This document shows positions 35,192-44,245 of a stretch of 61,644 nt of DNA, piece by piece (position 1 is the stretch's first letter; every line of letters starts with the position of its first letter). This stretch comes from Bacilli bacterium (lineage in GTDB: Bacteria; Bacillota_I; Bacilli_A; RFN20; CAG-449): assembly GCA_900755065.1 (NCBI GenBank), contig CAAEFC010000003.1, positions 1 to 61,644 on the forward strand, read 5' to 3'. The notes beneath the pieces were generated by a model. The model saw only the letters and a list, made by a program, of their open reading frames with translations. It was not told where the DNA came from and did not search any database. The translations under genes and the position numbers were made by a program.

Positions 35192-37378
35192 ATGGATTTC
35201 AGCACAGTATTGAACGCCGAACAGCAAAGAGGCGTGGAAACCGAAAGCCGTTACGTGCGGGTGATCGCCGGCGCGGGATCGGGAAAAACGAGGGTTCTGA
35301 CGTATCGGATCGCGCATATGATCCGCGATCGCGGCGTTTTGCCGTATCAGATTCTCGCGGTGACGTTCACCAACAAGGCCGCGAAAGAGATCAAATCCCG
35401 CGTGCTGAACCTGATCGAAGACGAACGGTGCAACCTTTTCATCGGCACGATCCATTCCTGGTGTGCGTTTTTTCTCAGAAGGGAGGCCGGCCACATCGGT
35501 TATCCTTCTTCTTTTTCCATTATCGACGACGAAGATCAACTGGCGATCATGAAGGAGATTTTTTCCAAGCACGGTTATCCGAAAACCGATCCGAAAATCA
35601 AGCAATGCCTGAACTGGATCGGTGCGAAAAAGACTGACGGATACCAGTACGAAGACGTGAAGGACGAAGATTTTCCGAATTCGGAATTGAAGAAATTCAC
35701 AGAGTATTTCGGCGAATACACCGACGTTCTTCGCGAGCGGAAATCGTTGGATTTCGACGATCTCCTGCTCAAATCGATCCAGATTCTTTCCGAACACGAA
35801 GAAGTGCGGAACCGATACGCTTCTTTCTATCGTCAGATCCTGATCGACGAATTTCAGGACATCAACGACGTGCAGTTTCATCTGATCCGCCTGTTGATGA
35901 ACGCGGGAACTTCGCTCTATGTGGTCGGCGATCCCGATCAGACGATCTATACCTGGCGCGGCGCGAACAACCGGATCATTCTCGATCTGGACGAAACGCT
36001 GAAAGAGATCGATCCGAAAGCGGAGTTGGAGACGATCATTCTCGATAAGAATTACCGTTCGACGAAGTTGATTCTCGATTGCGCCAACCGACTGATCGTC
36101 CACAACAGCGAAAGAGTCAAGAAAGATCTGGTCTCCGTCAACGGCGAAGGCGAAAAAGTCAGTTTTTTCAACGCGCGGACCCTGAAAGAGGAAACGCATC
36201 ACATCGTCTCTTCGATCGTCGGCCTGCACCGGAATTCCGGCGTCCGTTACAGGGACATCGCGGTGCTGTACCGTTCCAATTATCTGACCCGCGAATTGGA
36301 ATCGACTTTGCTTTCGTACCGCGTTCCTTACCGGGTTTACGGCGGTCAGAAGTTCTTTCAGCGCAAGGAAATCAAAGATATCGTCGCCTATTTCCGACTG
36401 ATCCTCAACGATTACGACGACACCTCTTTCGACCGAATCGTCAACGTTCCGCGGCGGGGAATCGGTCCGGGAACGTTAGAGAAAATCAGCCGGTGCGCCG
36501 AAGAAAACGGACAAACCAAATTCTCCTATATTTCGGAGAACATCAATACCGCGCCGGTCAGCGTCAAACAGAAAGCGCTGTTAAGCGAACTGACGGAGAG
36601 CATCCGTCAACTGCGGAAGGAAGTTGCGGAGAATTCGCCTTCGCTCGTGCAGGACATACACGATTTCATTGCGACGAAACTCGATTACTACCGCTATCTG
36701 GAAGAGGAAGACGGACTCAAATTTGAGGAGCGGAAAGAGAACGTCGAGGAATTGTTCGAGTCGATGCGTTCGCAGATGGCGGATTCTTCGGTGAGTTTTG
36801 AAGAATTCGTCGAATCCGCCGTTCTTCAATCGTCGCAGGACGAGGTCGTCAACGACGATTTCGTCACTTTGATGACGGTGCATACCGCGAAAGGTCTCGA
36901 ATACGACTACGTGTACGTTTATTCGCTCGGACAGGGGATTTTTCCTTCGATCCGCGCGATCAGCGAATCGAAACACGGAATCGAAGAAGAGAGGCGTTTG
37001 GCTTACGTCGCCTTTACCCGGGCGAAGAAGCAACTGTTCCTTTCTTCCAATCAGGACTACAACTACTCGATACAAGGTCCCCTGCGGCCGTCCCAGTTCA
37101 TCAAGGAATCGGGGATTCAGGTGGCGCAGGAGTTCACGCACCGGTATTACGACGAGGCACCGCGTCCGTACGCGAAAACGCCGCCGAAACCGGTCGTTCC
37201 AAGCAAACCGTCGAACGGCATCACCGACTGGAAAGTCGGCGATCGGATCGAACACGAGAAATTCGGTCGGGGCGTCGTCGTCGAAGTGATCGCTCAACTG
37301 ATCGTCGTCCGCTTCGATGACGAGACGTTGGGAAAAAAGACCTTGCTCGGAACGCACGGAGCGATCAAGCGAATTTAA
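35192..37378 (+). CDS. pcrA: ATP-dependent DNA helicase PcrA (UvrD family)
   Basis: PcrA is a 3'-5' superfamily 1 helicase for repair and for clearing RNA polymerase and RecA. The 728 residues open LNAEQQRGVETE (Q motif); Walker A is AGAGSGKTR, motif II is LIDEFQDIND, motif IV VLYRSNYLTRELE and motif VI YVAFTRAKKQLF. The C-terminal 50 residues form the Tudor-like domain, DWKVGDRIEHEKFGRGVVVEV. GAGG before 35192 supports the start. ligA, the usual downstream partner, is absent; gatC comes after 13 bases. Confidence 0.96.
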   Translation: MDFSTVLNAEQQRGVETESRYVRVIAGAGSGKTRVLTYRIAHMIRDRGVLPYQILAVTFTNKAAKEIKSRVLNLIEDERCNLFIGTIHSWCAFFLRREAGHIGYPSSFSIIDDEDQLAIMKEIFSKHGYPKTDPKIKQCLNWIGAKKTDGYQYEDVKDEDFPNSELKKFTEYFGEYTDVLRERKSLDFDDLLLKSIQILSEHEEVRNRYASFYRQILIDEFQDINDVQFHLIRLLMNAGTSLYVVGDPDQTIYTWRGANNRIILDLDETLKEIDPKAELETIILDKNYRSTKLILDCANRLIVHNSERVKKDLVSVNGEGEKVSFFNARTLKEETHHIVSSIVGLHRNSGVRYRDIAVLYRSNYLTRELESTLLSYRVPYRVYGGQKFFQRKEIKDIVAYFRLILNDYDDTSFDRIVNVPRRGIGPGTLEKISRCAEENGQTKFSYISENINTAPVSVKQKALLSELTESIRQLRKEVAENSPSLVQDIHDFIATKLDYYRYLEEEDGLKFEERKENVEELFESMRSQMADSSVSFEEFVESAVLQSSQDEVVNDDFVTLMTVHTAKGLEYDYVYVYSLGQGIFPSIRAISESKHGIEEERRLAYVAFTRAKKQLFLSSNQDYNYSIQGPLRPSQFIKESGIQVAQEFTHRYYDEAPRPYAKTPPKPVVPSKPSNGITDWKVGDRIEHEKFGRGVVVEVIAQLIVVRFDDETLGKKTLLGTHGAIKRI

Positions 37379-37391
37379 AAGGAGGTAACTT

Positions 37392-37685
37392 ATGAAATAT
37401 GATTTGGACACATTGAAAAAATGTGCGCACAACCTGATGTTCGACATGACCGACGAACAGTACGAGGTTTTGTTGAATGAATTTGTCGTCATCGACAAAC
37501 AGATGTCGTTGCTCGGGAAGATCGACGGTCTGAACGAAGTCGAACCGATGACTTTCCCGTTCGACGTAACGACGGACGAACTCCGCGAGGACGTCGCCGG
37601 AGCGTGTCTAAACAAGGAAGACGTTCTGAGAAACGCGAAAGACACGGAGCAAGGTCAGATCCGCATTCCGAAGGTGGTGGGCTAA
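37392..37685 (+). CDS. gatC: Asp/Glu-tRNA amidotransferase subunit C
   Basis: GatC stabilises the GatAB amidotransferase. At 97 residues it shows the general GatC layout: a helical N-terminal part and the conserved C-terminal half with VEPMTFPFDV, ELREDV and ITKEDVLRNA-like NKEDVLRNAKD, then a closing IRIPKVVG. An excellent AAAGGAGG precedes the ATG and gatA begins on the base after its stop. Confidence 0.92.
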   Translation: MKYDLDTLKKCAHNLMFDMTDEQYEVLLNEFVVIDKQMSLLGKIDGLNEVEPMTFPFDVTTDELREDVAGACLNKEDVLRNAKDTEQGQIRIPKVVG

Positions 37686-39161
37686 ATGTTTTTGGGTAAA
37701 ACGATCGAAGAACTGCACCGTCTGCTGTGCGAAAAAAAGACAACGCCGCTGGAACTGACGAAAGAAGCGCTGAAAGCGTTGAAGGAAGACACGACCAACG
37801 CCAGCGAAACGATTTGCGAAAAAGAGGCTCTCGCCTTCGCCGCCTCGTTAGTCGAGCCGGAAGAGGACAACTTGCTCTGGGGAATTCCTTACGTTGTCAA
37901 AGACAACTATTCGACGAAGGATATCCGGACGACCGCGTCCAGCAATATCCTGAACGATTACGTTCCGGTTTTCGACGCGACCGTCGTCTCGAAACTGAAA
38001 GAGCGGAAGATGGTCCTTCTTGCCAAGACCACGCTGGACGAACTGGCGATGGGCGGCACGGGAACGACCGGACACAAGGGAAAAACGTACAATCCGTACG
38101 ACGATACGCATACGTACAAGATCGGCGGTTCCAGTTGCGGAAGCGCGAGCATCGCCGCGCAGGGGATCGTTCCTCTGGCTTTGGGAAGCGATACGGGCGA
38201 TTCCGTCCGGAAACCGGCGACATACGCCGGCTTAGTCGGATTCAAGCCGTCCTGGGGAAGAATTTCCCGTTACGGGCTGTTTCCGTTCGCGCCGAGTCTC
38301 GATCACGTCGCTTATTTCACGCGCTCGGTCAAAGACAGCGCGATCGTTCTGGAAGGCCTCGCGGGACGCGATGAAAACGATGCGACGAGTTCGTCCCGTC
38401 CGACGGAAGCGTATCCTTCTCTTCTCGACGGAAAAATCGGCGGAAAGAAGATCGCGATCATCAAAGAGATTAACCGGGGAATCGTCGACGAAGCGATTTC
38501 GCGCAAGTTCGACGAACTGACGGAGGCCCTCCGGAAACAGGGGGCAATCGTCGAAACCGTATCGATCGACCGCGCGCTTCTCGGCGCGATTTATCCGACG
38601 TATATGGTGATTTCCTGCGCGGAAGCCACGAGCAACAACGCCAATCTCGACGGCATCAAATTCGGGCCGCGGATCGGAAACGAAAAAACGTATCAGGAAG
38701 TGATGATTAAGGCGCGCACCGCCGGATTCGGCGAACTGATCAAACGGCGCTTCGTCATCGGTTCGTACGCGCTTCTTTCGGAGAACAAGGAAGAACTGTT
38801 TATCCGGGCGCAGAAAGTACGCCGTCTGATCGTCGACCGCGTCAATGAAGTTCTGAACGAATACGACGCGATTCTCACGCCTTGCACGGGAAAAGTGCGG
38901 AATCCGTTTGAAACGGAAGGGAACCGCATCGGGGAATTGGATATCGACAGCATGATCATCGAGAATCATCTGGCGATCGGCAATTTCGGCGGATTGCCTT
39001 CGATTTCCCTGCCGGTCGGCGTCGATCGGGGATTCCCGTTCGCGTTCAATCTGACGGGGAAAGCCTTCGATGAGGTCAATCTTCTGAATCTGGCCTATGC
39101 TCTGGAAAAAGAAACCGGCTTGGAAAATATCAGCCTGAGAAAGAGAGTGATGGACAAATGA
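37686..39161 (+). CDS. gatA: Asp/Glu-tRNA amidotransferase subunit A
   Basis: GatA is the amidase that releases ammonia from glutamine to convert Glu-tRNA(Gln) or Asp-tRNA(Asn). The 491 residues contain the Ser-cisSer-Lys triad: Lys in PYVVKDNYSTK, cis-Ser in YKIGGSSCGSASIAAQG, and the nucleophile in GSDTGDSVRKPATYAGLVGFKP. The usual GSDTGGS has Asp in place of the second Gly here. The start abuts the gatC stop, and gatB overlaps by four bases. Confidence 0.95.
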   Translation: MFLGKTIEELHRLLCEKKTTPLELTKEALKALKEDTTNASETICEKEALAFAASLVEPEEDNLLWGIPYVVKDNYSTKDIRTTASSNILNDYVPVFDATVVSKLKERKMVLLAKTTLDELAMGGTGTTGHKGKTYNPYDDTHTYKIGGSSCGSASIAAQGIVPLALGSDTGDSVRKPATYAGLVGFKPSWGRISRYGLFPFAPSLDHVAYFTRSVKDSAIVLEGLAGRDENDATSSSRPTEAYPSLLDGKIGGKKIAIIKEINRGIVDEAISRKFDELTEALRKQGAIVETVSIDRALLGAIYPTYMVISCAEATSNNANLDGIKFGPRIGNEKTYQEVMIKARTAGFGELIKRRFVIGSYALLSENKEELFIRAQKVRRLIVDRVNEVLNEYDAILTPCTGKVRNPFETEGNRIGELDIDSMIIENHLAIGNFGGLPSISLPVGVDRGFPFAFNLTGKAFDEVNLLNLAYALEKETGLENISLRKRVMDK

Positions 39162-40588
39162 ATTTTGAAGCAGTTATCGGAATCGAAATCCACGTGGAGA
39201 TGAAAACGAAGAGCAAGATGTTTTCCTCCGCGCCGATCGCTTTCGGCAAAGAGCCGAACACTTTGGTGCAACCTCTCGACATTGCCTTCCCGGGTACGAT
39301 GCCGCGGGTCAACAAACAGGCGGTGATCAACGCGATCCGCGTCTCCGACGCCCTGCACATGACGATCGACCGCGAACTGTGGTTCGACCGGAAAAACTAC
39401 TTTTACAGCGATCTTCCGAAGGGATTTCAGATCACGCAGGACGCCCGACCGATCGGAAAGAACGGCTACGTCGACATCGAACTGTCGGACGGACGGATCA
39501 AGCGAATTGAAATCGAACGCCTGCACATGGAAGAAGACACTTGCAAGCAATTGCATTTTCCGGACTGCACGTTGCTCGATTACAACCGCGCGGGAACGCC
39601 TTTGATCGAAATCGTCTCCCGTCCGGATATCCGAAGCGGAGAAGAAGCGATGCGCTACGTGGAAGCGATCCGTTCGATCGTCGTCTTTTCCGGCGTCAGC
39701 GACGGTAAAATGGAAGAGGGATCTCTTCGTTGCGACGTCAACGTTTCGATCCGTCCGTATGGTTCGGATCGGTTCGGAACGAAAGTCGAAGTCAAAAATT
39801 TGAATTCGACGGCGAACGTGCAGAAAGCGATCGATTTTGAAGTGAAAAGACAGGCGGCGCTTCTTCTTTCCGGCATCGCAGTCGAACAGGAAACCCGCCG
39901 TTTCGACGAGGGAAAGAAAGAGACAATCCTGATGCGGAAGAAGACCGATGCGATCGACTACAAATATTTCACCGAACCGAACCTTGTTCCGATTCGTCTG
40001 AGTGAGGCTTTTGTCGAGGAGGCTATCCGAACCTGTCCCGAATTGGCGGACAGCAAAATGAAGCGGTACACAGCCGCCGGGCTGACGAAAGAAGAAGCCG
40101 GGCAGATGTTGCAGAATCCGGAGATGACGGCTTATTTCGACCGTTGCATGGCGATTCAGCCGAAACGAGCAAAGGCGTACTGGAACTGGCTGATCAGCGA
40201 AATCGCCGGCTATCTCAACAAAAACGGCCTCGACATCCGGGCGCTGAAAGTGTCTCCGGAACATCTGGATTCCCTGATCGCGATGATCGAAGAAGGAACG
40301 CTGTCGTTCAATCAGGCGCGCAAGGTGTTCCTCGAAATGGTCGCGGACGATGAAGATCCTTCGGGAATCGCCGATCGTCTCGGGTTGAAGCAAAATTCCG
40401 ACGCGGACGAAATCCGGAAACTGGTCGAAGCGACGATCGAGGAATTTCCGCAATCGGTCATTGATTACAAGAACGGAAAAGACCGCGCGGTCGGATTTTT
40501 GGTCGGGCAGATCATGAAGAAAACCAAAGGAAAGGTGAATCCGGCGATCACTTCAAAGTTCGTCGTTGAGATTCTCAACGGGAAATGA
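39158..40588 (+). CDS. gatB: Asp/Glu-tRNA amidotransferase subunit B
   Basis: GatB binds tRNA and activates the misacylated residue by phosphorylation. The 476-residue protein opens AVIGIEIHVEMKTKSKMFS and has FYSDLPKGFQITQ, RLHMEEDTCK and YNRAGTPLIEIVS. The C-terminal YqeY-like tail ends with VGFLVGQIMKKTKGKVNP. With gatC and gatA it forms a complete operon, so this organism likely makes Gln-tRNA or Asn-tRNA indirectly. Confidence 0.96.
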   Translation: MNFEAVIGIEIHVEMKTKSKMFSSAPIAFGKEPNTLVQPLDIAFPGTMPRVNKQAVINAIRVSDALHMTIDRELWFDRKNYFYSDLPKGFQITQDARPIGKNGYVDIELSDGRIKRIEIERLHMEEDTCKQLHFPDCTLLDYNRAGTPLIEIVSRPDIRSGEEAMRYVEAIRSIVVFSGVSDGKMEEGSLRCDVNVSIRPYGSDRFGTKVEVKNLNSTANVQKAIDFEVKRQAALLLSGIAVEQETRRFDEGKKETILMRKKTDAIDYKYFTEPNLVPIRLSEAFVEEAIRTCPELADSKMKRYTAAGLTKEEAGQMLQNPEMTAYFDRCMAIQPKRAKAYWNWLISEIAGYLNKNGLDIRALKVSPEHLDSLIAMIEEGTLSFNQARKVFLEMVADDEDPSGIADRLGLKQNSDADEIRKLVEATIEEFPQSVIDYKNGKDRAVGFLVGQIMKKTKGKVNPAITSKFVVEILNGK

Positions 40589-40590
40589 GC

Positions 40591-41139
40591 ATGAAAGGAC
40601 TGGTGTTGTTCGGCGATCGTTTTGAAGATACCGAACTGATCGCGACGGTGGACGTGCTGATCCGTCACGGGGAGAAGATCACCTTGGCCAGCGCGATGGG
40701 GCGAAAAGAAGTTCACAGCAAAAACGGAATCGCGATGCAGGCCGATGTCCGGATCGAAGAGGTCGATTTGGACGGCTTCGATTTTCTGTTCATTCCGGGA
40801 GGTCCCGGCGCTTTCCAGATTCTCAGCGAACTTCCGGTCGTAAGCGAGACGATTTCCGCGTTCGTGAATAAGAACAAAACGGTCGCTTCGATCTGCGCCG
40901 CGCCGATGCTAGTCGGACGGCTCGGTTATCTGAGCGAGAAAAACTATACCGTGCATCCGGGTTTTGAAGACCGCATTCAAGGAGGAAACTATCTCCGCGA
41001 TCAGGGCGTCGTCGAAGACGGAACGTTCATCACGGCGAAATCGATGTACTACTCCGTCGATCTCGGATTGCAGATCGTCGAGCATTTTTACGGAAAAGAT
41101 GAACGAAATCGGTTATTGAAATCGCTGAAAGGGGAATAA
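40591..41139 (+). CDS. DJ-1/PfpI family protein
   Basis: A 182-residue protein of the DJ-1/ThiJ/PfpI superfamily, which includes deglycases, chaperones and oxidative-stress sensors. The nucleophilic-elbow cysteine is in VASICAAPMLVGRLGYL, and the early LFGDRFEDTELIATVDVLIR and FLFIPGGPGAF are classic. The start at 40591 has GGGA seven bases upstream; an ATG at 40585 is also in frame. It follows gatB by two bases. Substrate cannot be told from sequence. Confidence 0.9.
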   Translation: MKGLVLFGDRFEDTELIATVDVLIRHGEKITLASAMGRKEVHSKNGIAMQADVRIEEVDLDGFDFLFIPGGPGAFQILSELPVVSETISAFVNKNKTVASICAAPMLVGRLGYLSEKNYTVHPGFEDRIQGGNYLRDQGVVEDGTFITAKSMYYSVDLGLQIVEHFYGKDERNRLLKSLKGE

Positions 41140-41207
41140 TATTCAATAAGTCTCTTTATCTTTCGGCTGTTTTATGGCAAAATAAAAAAAGACTGCGAGG
41201 GAACGAT

Positions 41208-42284
41208 ATGACAAAAAAGCGGATGATCGCCAACATTATTCTGATTTTAGCCATTACGGTTCTGGTCGGGATCATCGTTTTTTCCCTCGACGATATTTCC
41301 AGCGTCTTCGACGTCATCAAGACGACGCGGTATCAGGATATTCTGATTGCCATCGCCTTGCTTTTGCTTTACTTCGCTCTGTGGCCGGTTACGGTCGTGA
41401 TTCTGACGCGCCTGATCGACCGTCAGATCAAGATCAAGGACATCTACATCATCGGCGCGACGGAGCATTTTTTCAACGGAATCACGCCTTTTTCCAGCGG
41501 CGGACAGCCGTTTGAAGTCTATGCTTTTTCGCAAAAAGGCATTAAAGCCAAAGATTCCACCGGCATTCTGATGATGAATTTCATCTCCTTCCTGATCGCA
41601 ACGAACACCTTTGCCATCGCGAGCCTGTTCTATTACGAATCCTTCATGAAAGAGATGAGCAATTTCGCCGCAGTGACGATCATCGGCTTTACGATGAATT
41701 TTCTGGTTCTGGTGATCATCATCGCCTTCGGCGTCAGCCGGCGCTTTTCGTCGTTAATCGTCAAACTCGCCAGAGCCCTCTGCCGGTTCCGCTTTCTGAA
41801 AAAACTGATCGAGCCGAGAATTCCGAATCTGGAAGAATACATCGAAGGCGTTCAAAGCGCGTTCAGGAATCTGATGAGCCATAAATTCGTCTTTCTGCTT
41901 TGCTTTCTGATCAACGTCGTGAAGATGTTCGTCTACTACGCGATCCCTTTTTTCATTCTCAAAGCCCTGCACGTCCAGATCGGCTGGAACAATCTGATTT
42001 ACGTGATTCTGGGAACTTCCTTCGCCACGACGATGGTCGTTTTCCTGCCGACGCCCGGTTCCAGCGGAGGCATCGAGTTCGCTTTCAAATCGATCTTCGC
42101 TTCGATTCAAGGCGTAACCTCGACGGTCGCTACCAGCGGCATGCTCCTCTGGCGGGCGATCACCTTCTTCCTGCCGATCCTTCTCTCCTTCGGCGCATAC
42201 CTGCTGTTCAACCACCGCGTCAAGAAAGACGAAACAAGAAAGGAGACCGTCCCCGATGCTGGAAGTGATTTATGCCGGAAATAG
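41208..42284 (+). CDS. Lysylphosphatidylglycerol-synthase-like membrane protein (UPF0104 family)
   Basis: A 358-residue protein with about eight membrane spans, matching the flippase part of MprF and the wider AglD/UPF0104 group. Diagnostic stretches are FFNGITPFSSGGQPFEVYAF, near residues 84-103, and LPTPGSSGGIEFAF. It lacks the cytosolic synthetase domain of MprF. The last 29 bases overlap the GT8 gene, and such pairs suggest a lipid-linked sugar or aminoacyl lipid made by one and translocated by the other. Confidence 0.85.
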   Translation: MTKKRMIANIILILAITVLVGIIVFSLDDISSVFDVIKTTRYQDILIAIALLLLYFALWPVTVVILTRLIDRQIKIKDIYIIGATEHFFNGITPFSSGGQPFEVYAFSQKGIKAKDSTGILMMNFISFLIATNTFAIASLFYYESFMKEMSNFAAVTIIGFTMNFLVLVIIIAFGVSRRFSSLIVKLARALCRFRFLKKLIEPRIPNLEEYIEGVQSAFRNLMSHKFVFLLCFLINVVKMFVYYAIPFFILKALHVQIGWNNLIYVILGTSFATTMVVFLPTPGSSGGIEFAFKSIFASIQGVTSTVATSGMLLWRAITFFLPILLSFGAYLLFNHRVKKDETRKETVPDAGSDLCRK

Positions 42285-43080
42285 AAAAGTAACGAAGATG
42301 ATTTTCCTTTCCGCCCTGTCGCTCGCGTACCGTTCGGGCGGACCGATCACGATTCATCTCCTGTCGATGGATTTAAGCGCGATCAATCCGACCTACGAGG
42401 CGATCACGCGGGAAGACGCCGACGAAATGGAGGGACGGCTGAGGAAAATCAATCCGGAAATCACCGTGAAACTCTACGATCTCACGGAGAAATACTTGAG
42501 TCAGACGAAGTACTCCGACAAGGACGTGCATCGTTCCTATACGCCTTACTGTCTGTTAAGGCTGTTCATCACGGATATCGATGCGATCGGCGACAAGGCG
42601 ATCTATCTCGACATCGATACGATGATCTACAAGGATATCCGCCTCCTGTTCGACATCGACGTCGAGGGATACGAAATCGCCGGCGTCAAAGACGCAATGG
42701 GAAAATACTGGATCAACCCGAAATACATGAACTCCGGCGTCATGCTGATCAACGTGAAAAAAATCAGGGAAACGCGTGCATTTGAAAAAGCCCTGAAATA
42801 CACGCTCTCGCACCGCGCGATCCTGATCGATCAGAATGCGATCAACCATTATTGCAAGAAGAAAAAATACCTGCCGTCGCGCTTCAACAATCAGAGAAAG
42901 ATGACGGAAGACACGGTGATCAAACACTTCTGCAAAGTGCTGAAATTCTTTCCGTACATGCATTGCGTCAACATCAAACAAACGGATCGCGAACGCGTAT
43001 GGAACAAACTGAAAATTCATGAATTCGATGACGTTTACCGGCTGTACGACACCCTCATCGAAGACAAAATAACCAATTAA
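42256..43080 (+). CDS. Glycosyltransferase family 8 protein
   Basis: A 274-residue GT8 enzyme. The retaining-transferase DxD motif is in YLDIDTMIYKD near residue 115, preceded by YCLLRLFI and followed by YMNSGVMLIN and DQNAIN, all hallmarks of LgtC/RfaJ-like enzymes that move galactose or glucose from UDP-sugars. The upstream overlap of 29 bases with the membrane protein implies coupled expression. Acceptor unknown. Confidence 0.9.
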   Translation: MLEVIYAGNRKVTKMIFLSALSLAYRSGGPITIHLLSMDLSAINPTYEAITREDADEMEGRLRKINPEITVKLYDLTEKYLSQTKYSDKDVHRSYTPYCLLRLFITDIDAIGDKAIYLDIDTMIYKDIRLLFDIDVEGYEIAGVKDAMGKYWINPKYMNSGVMLINVKKIRETRAFEKALKYTLSHRAILIDQNAINHYCKKKKYLPSRFNNQRKMTEDTVIKHFCKVLKFFPYMHCVNIKQTDRERVWNKLKIHEFDDVYRLYDTLIEDKITN

Positions 43081-43090
43081 AAACGGATTA

Positions 43091-43135
43091 AAAGTGAAAT
43101 TTGCCTCAAAATGCTTGGACAATTTCACTTTTTTT
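43091..43135 (+). terminator. Intrinsic terminator after the GT8 gene
   Basis: AAAGTGAAATT (43091-43101) and AATTTCACTTT (43121-43131) form a perfect 11-base stem, followed by T. It marks the left boundary of the accessory patch. Confidence 0.85.
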
Positions 43136-43243
43136 GATGCGCAGGTTGTTATTTCCCGGAAATCTGCGAGTTTTTAATATGGAGGGGTGTTTCAATACGG
43201 ATTGCGGAATCGCGATACCCTTCGGAAGGAAACGAGGGATAGA

Positions 43244-43951
43244 ATGAATCTGATAATCAAATTGATTTTGGAATATCAGAGGGAAAAGTCTGATAACGTT
43301 TTCGAGCATCTCGTTTTCCTTTTGAAAGATAAAATCGGATACTTTTTAAGAAACGTCCCGGACGACGACAAAGACGACGTCCGTCAGGAAATGCTGATCG
43401 GTCTCTATCAGTTGACCTTACGTTTCAATTTCGGACTCGTCTTTCTCGATAAAAGCCGGTTTACCGAAGAAAACCTCCGCAAAATGACCGAGAAGAACTT
43501 TCGGAATGCCGACGAAGTGATGAAACAGGAACTGCTTCGCCTGTTTCTGAAAAAGTACGGCTCTGACCTCTTTCTCTCTGCTTTTCACGATCCGGAAGCG
43601 CGCGAAAAGTGGCTCTACGAGTATTGGATGTTCTGCAACGAAATCCAGTTCATCGGTTACCTCAACCGCGTTTTCGGCGGAAAAGTCAGCGATTATTTCC
43701 GCAAGAGAAGAAGAGAAATCAATTCGGACGTCCGATTGTACTTCGACGCTTTTTCTTCTGAAACGCGCCTCTATCCCCACGCGAGAATGCTGTCCGACGA
43801 AGACGTCGGATTTCTGAAACGCTTTATCCGGAACGGGAGAGTTCTTTCGGAAACCGAAGTGGGAAAGCAGTTGGGTATCACGCAACAGGCGGTGAACAAG
43901 AGAAAAAAGCGAATCGCCGTTAAGTACAAAATCAAGACGAAGCAGAGATAA
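43244..43951 (+). CDS. Sigma-factor-like regulator
   Basis: A 235-residue protein with the layout of a divergent sigma-70 family factor. Residues 25-62 resemble region 2 (IGYFLRNVPDDDKDDVRQEM then LIGLYQLTLRF), and residues 200-232 form a region-4-like helix-turn-helix (SETEVGKQLGITQQAVNKRK). Between them lies an unusual insert of about 100 residues rich in charged and aromatic residues. The ATG at 43244 follows GGAAGGA and GAGGG. A dyad ATTTCC-C-GGAAAT at 43151-43163 lies upstream. It is the first gene of the accessory patch, next to the XRE/radical SAM unit. Specific target promoters cannot be named. Confidence 0.7.
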   Translation: MNLIIKLILEYQREKSDNVFEHLVFLLKDKIGYFLRNVPDDDKDDVRQEMLIGLYQLTLRFNFGLVFLDKSRFTEENLRKMTEKNFRNADEVMKQELLRLFLKKYGSDLFLSAFHDPEAREKWLYEYWMFCNEIQFIGYLNRVFGGKVSDYFRKRRREINSDVRLYFDAFSSETRLYPHARMLSDEDVGFLKRFIRNGRVLSETEVGKQLGITQQAVNKRKKRIAVKYKIKTKQR

Positions 43952-44191
43952 AAGGAGGAAAAAAATGAGACAAATTCGAGACGAATAGGAGAATCTATTG
44001 AGAGTAAATATAAAAATATGAATAATGTTTTTATAAAAAGGGGACGTAAATCATGCAAAAGACAGAAACCGTTTTTCAAAAATTTTTTACTTTCTCCGCG
44101 ATTTTCTGCAAAAAAGCGAGAAAAACACCATTCTGTCAGATTTTGCTGGAATTTGTTCAAAATTTCTCACATCTTGTCCAAGACATAAGTA
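43952..44191 (+). other. Intergenic stretch with a strong ribosome-binding site and a seven-codon frame
   Basis: AAAGGAGG at 43951-43958 precedes ATG at 43965, but the frame MRQIRDE stops after seven codons. A further open frame of 63 codons starts at 44053 behind AAAGGGG; it ends inside the XRE promoter and has no protein-like pattern, so I do not call it. The region is AT-rich and contains TGTCCAAGACA, a short dyad at 44174-44184 just upstream of the -35. Confidence 0.5.
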
Positions 44192-44220
44192 TTAAACCCG
44201 TCAAAAGCGATTGCTATAAT
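44192..44220 (+). promoter_or_regulatory. Promoter of the XRE/DUF6973/radical SAM operon
   Basis: TTAAAC (44192-44197), a 17-base spacer and a perfect TATAAT (44215-44220), with TG at 44212-44213 as extended -10. The start codon is 26 bases downstream with AAGGGAGGG between. Confidence 0.75.
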
Positions 44221-44245
44221 TTGTCGGGCAAAAAGGGAGGGTAGT

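Noticed and set aside
44053..44244. 63-codon plus-strand frame before the first XRE gene
   Set aside because: It runs through the XRE promoter and its composition is that of AT-rich intergenic DNA; no protein-like pattern despite an AAAGGGG upstream.
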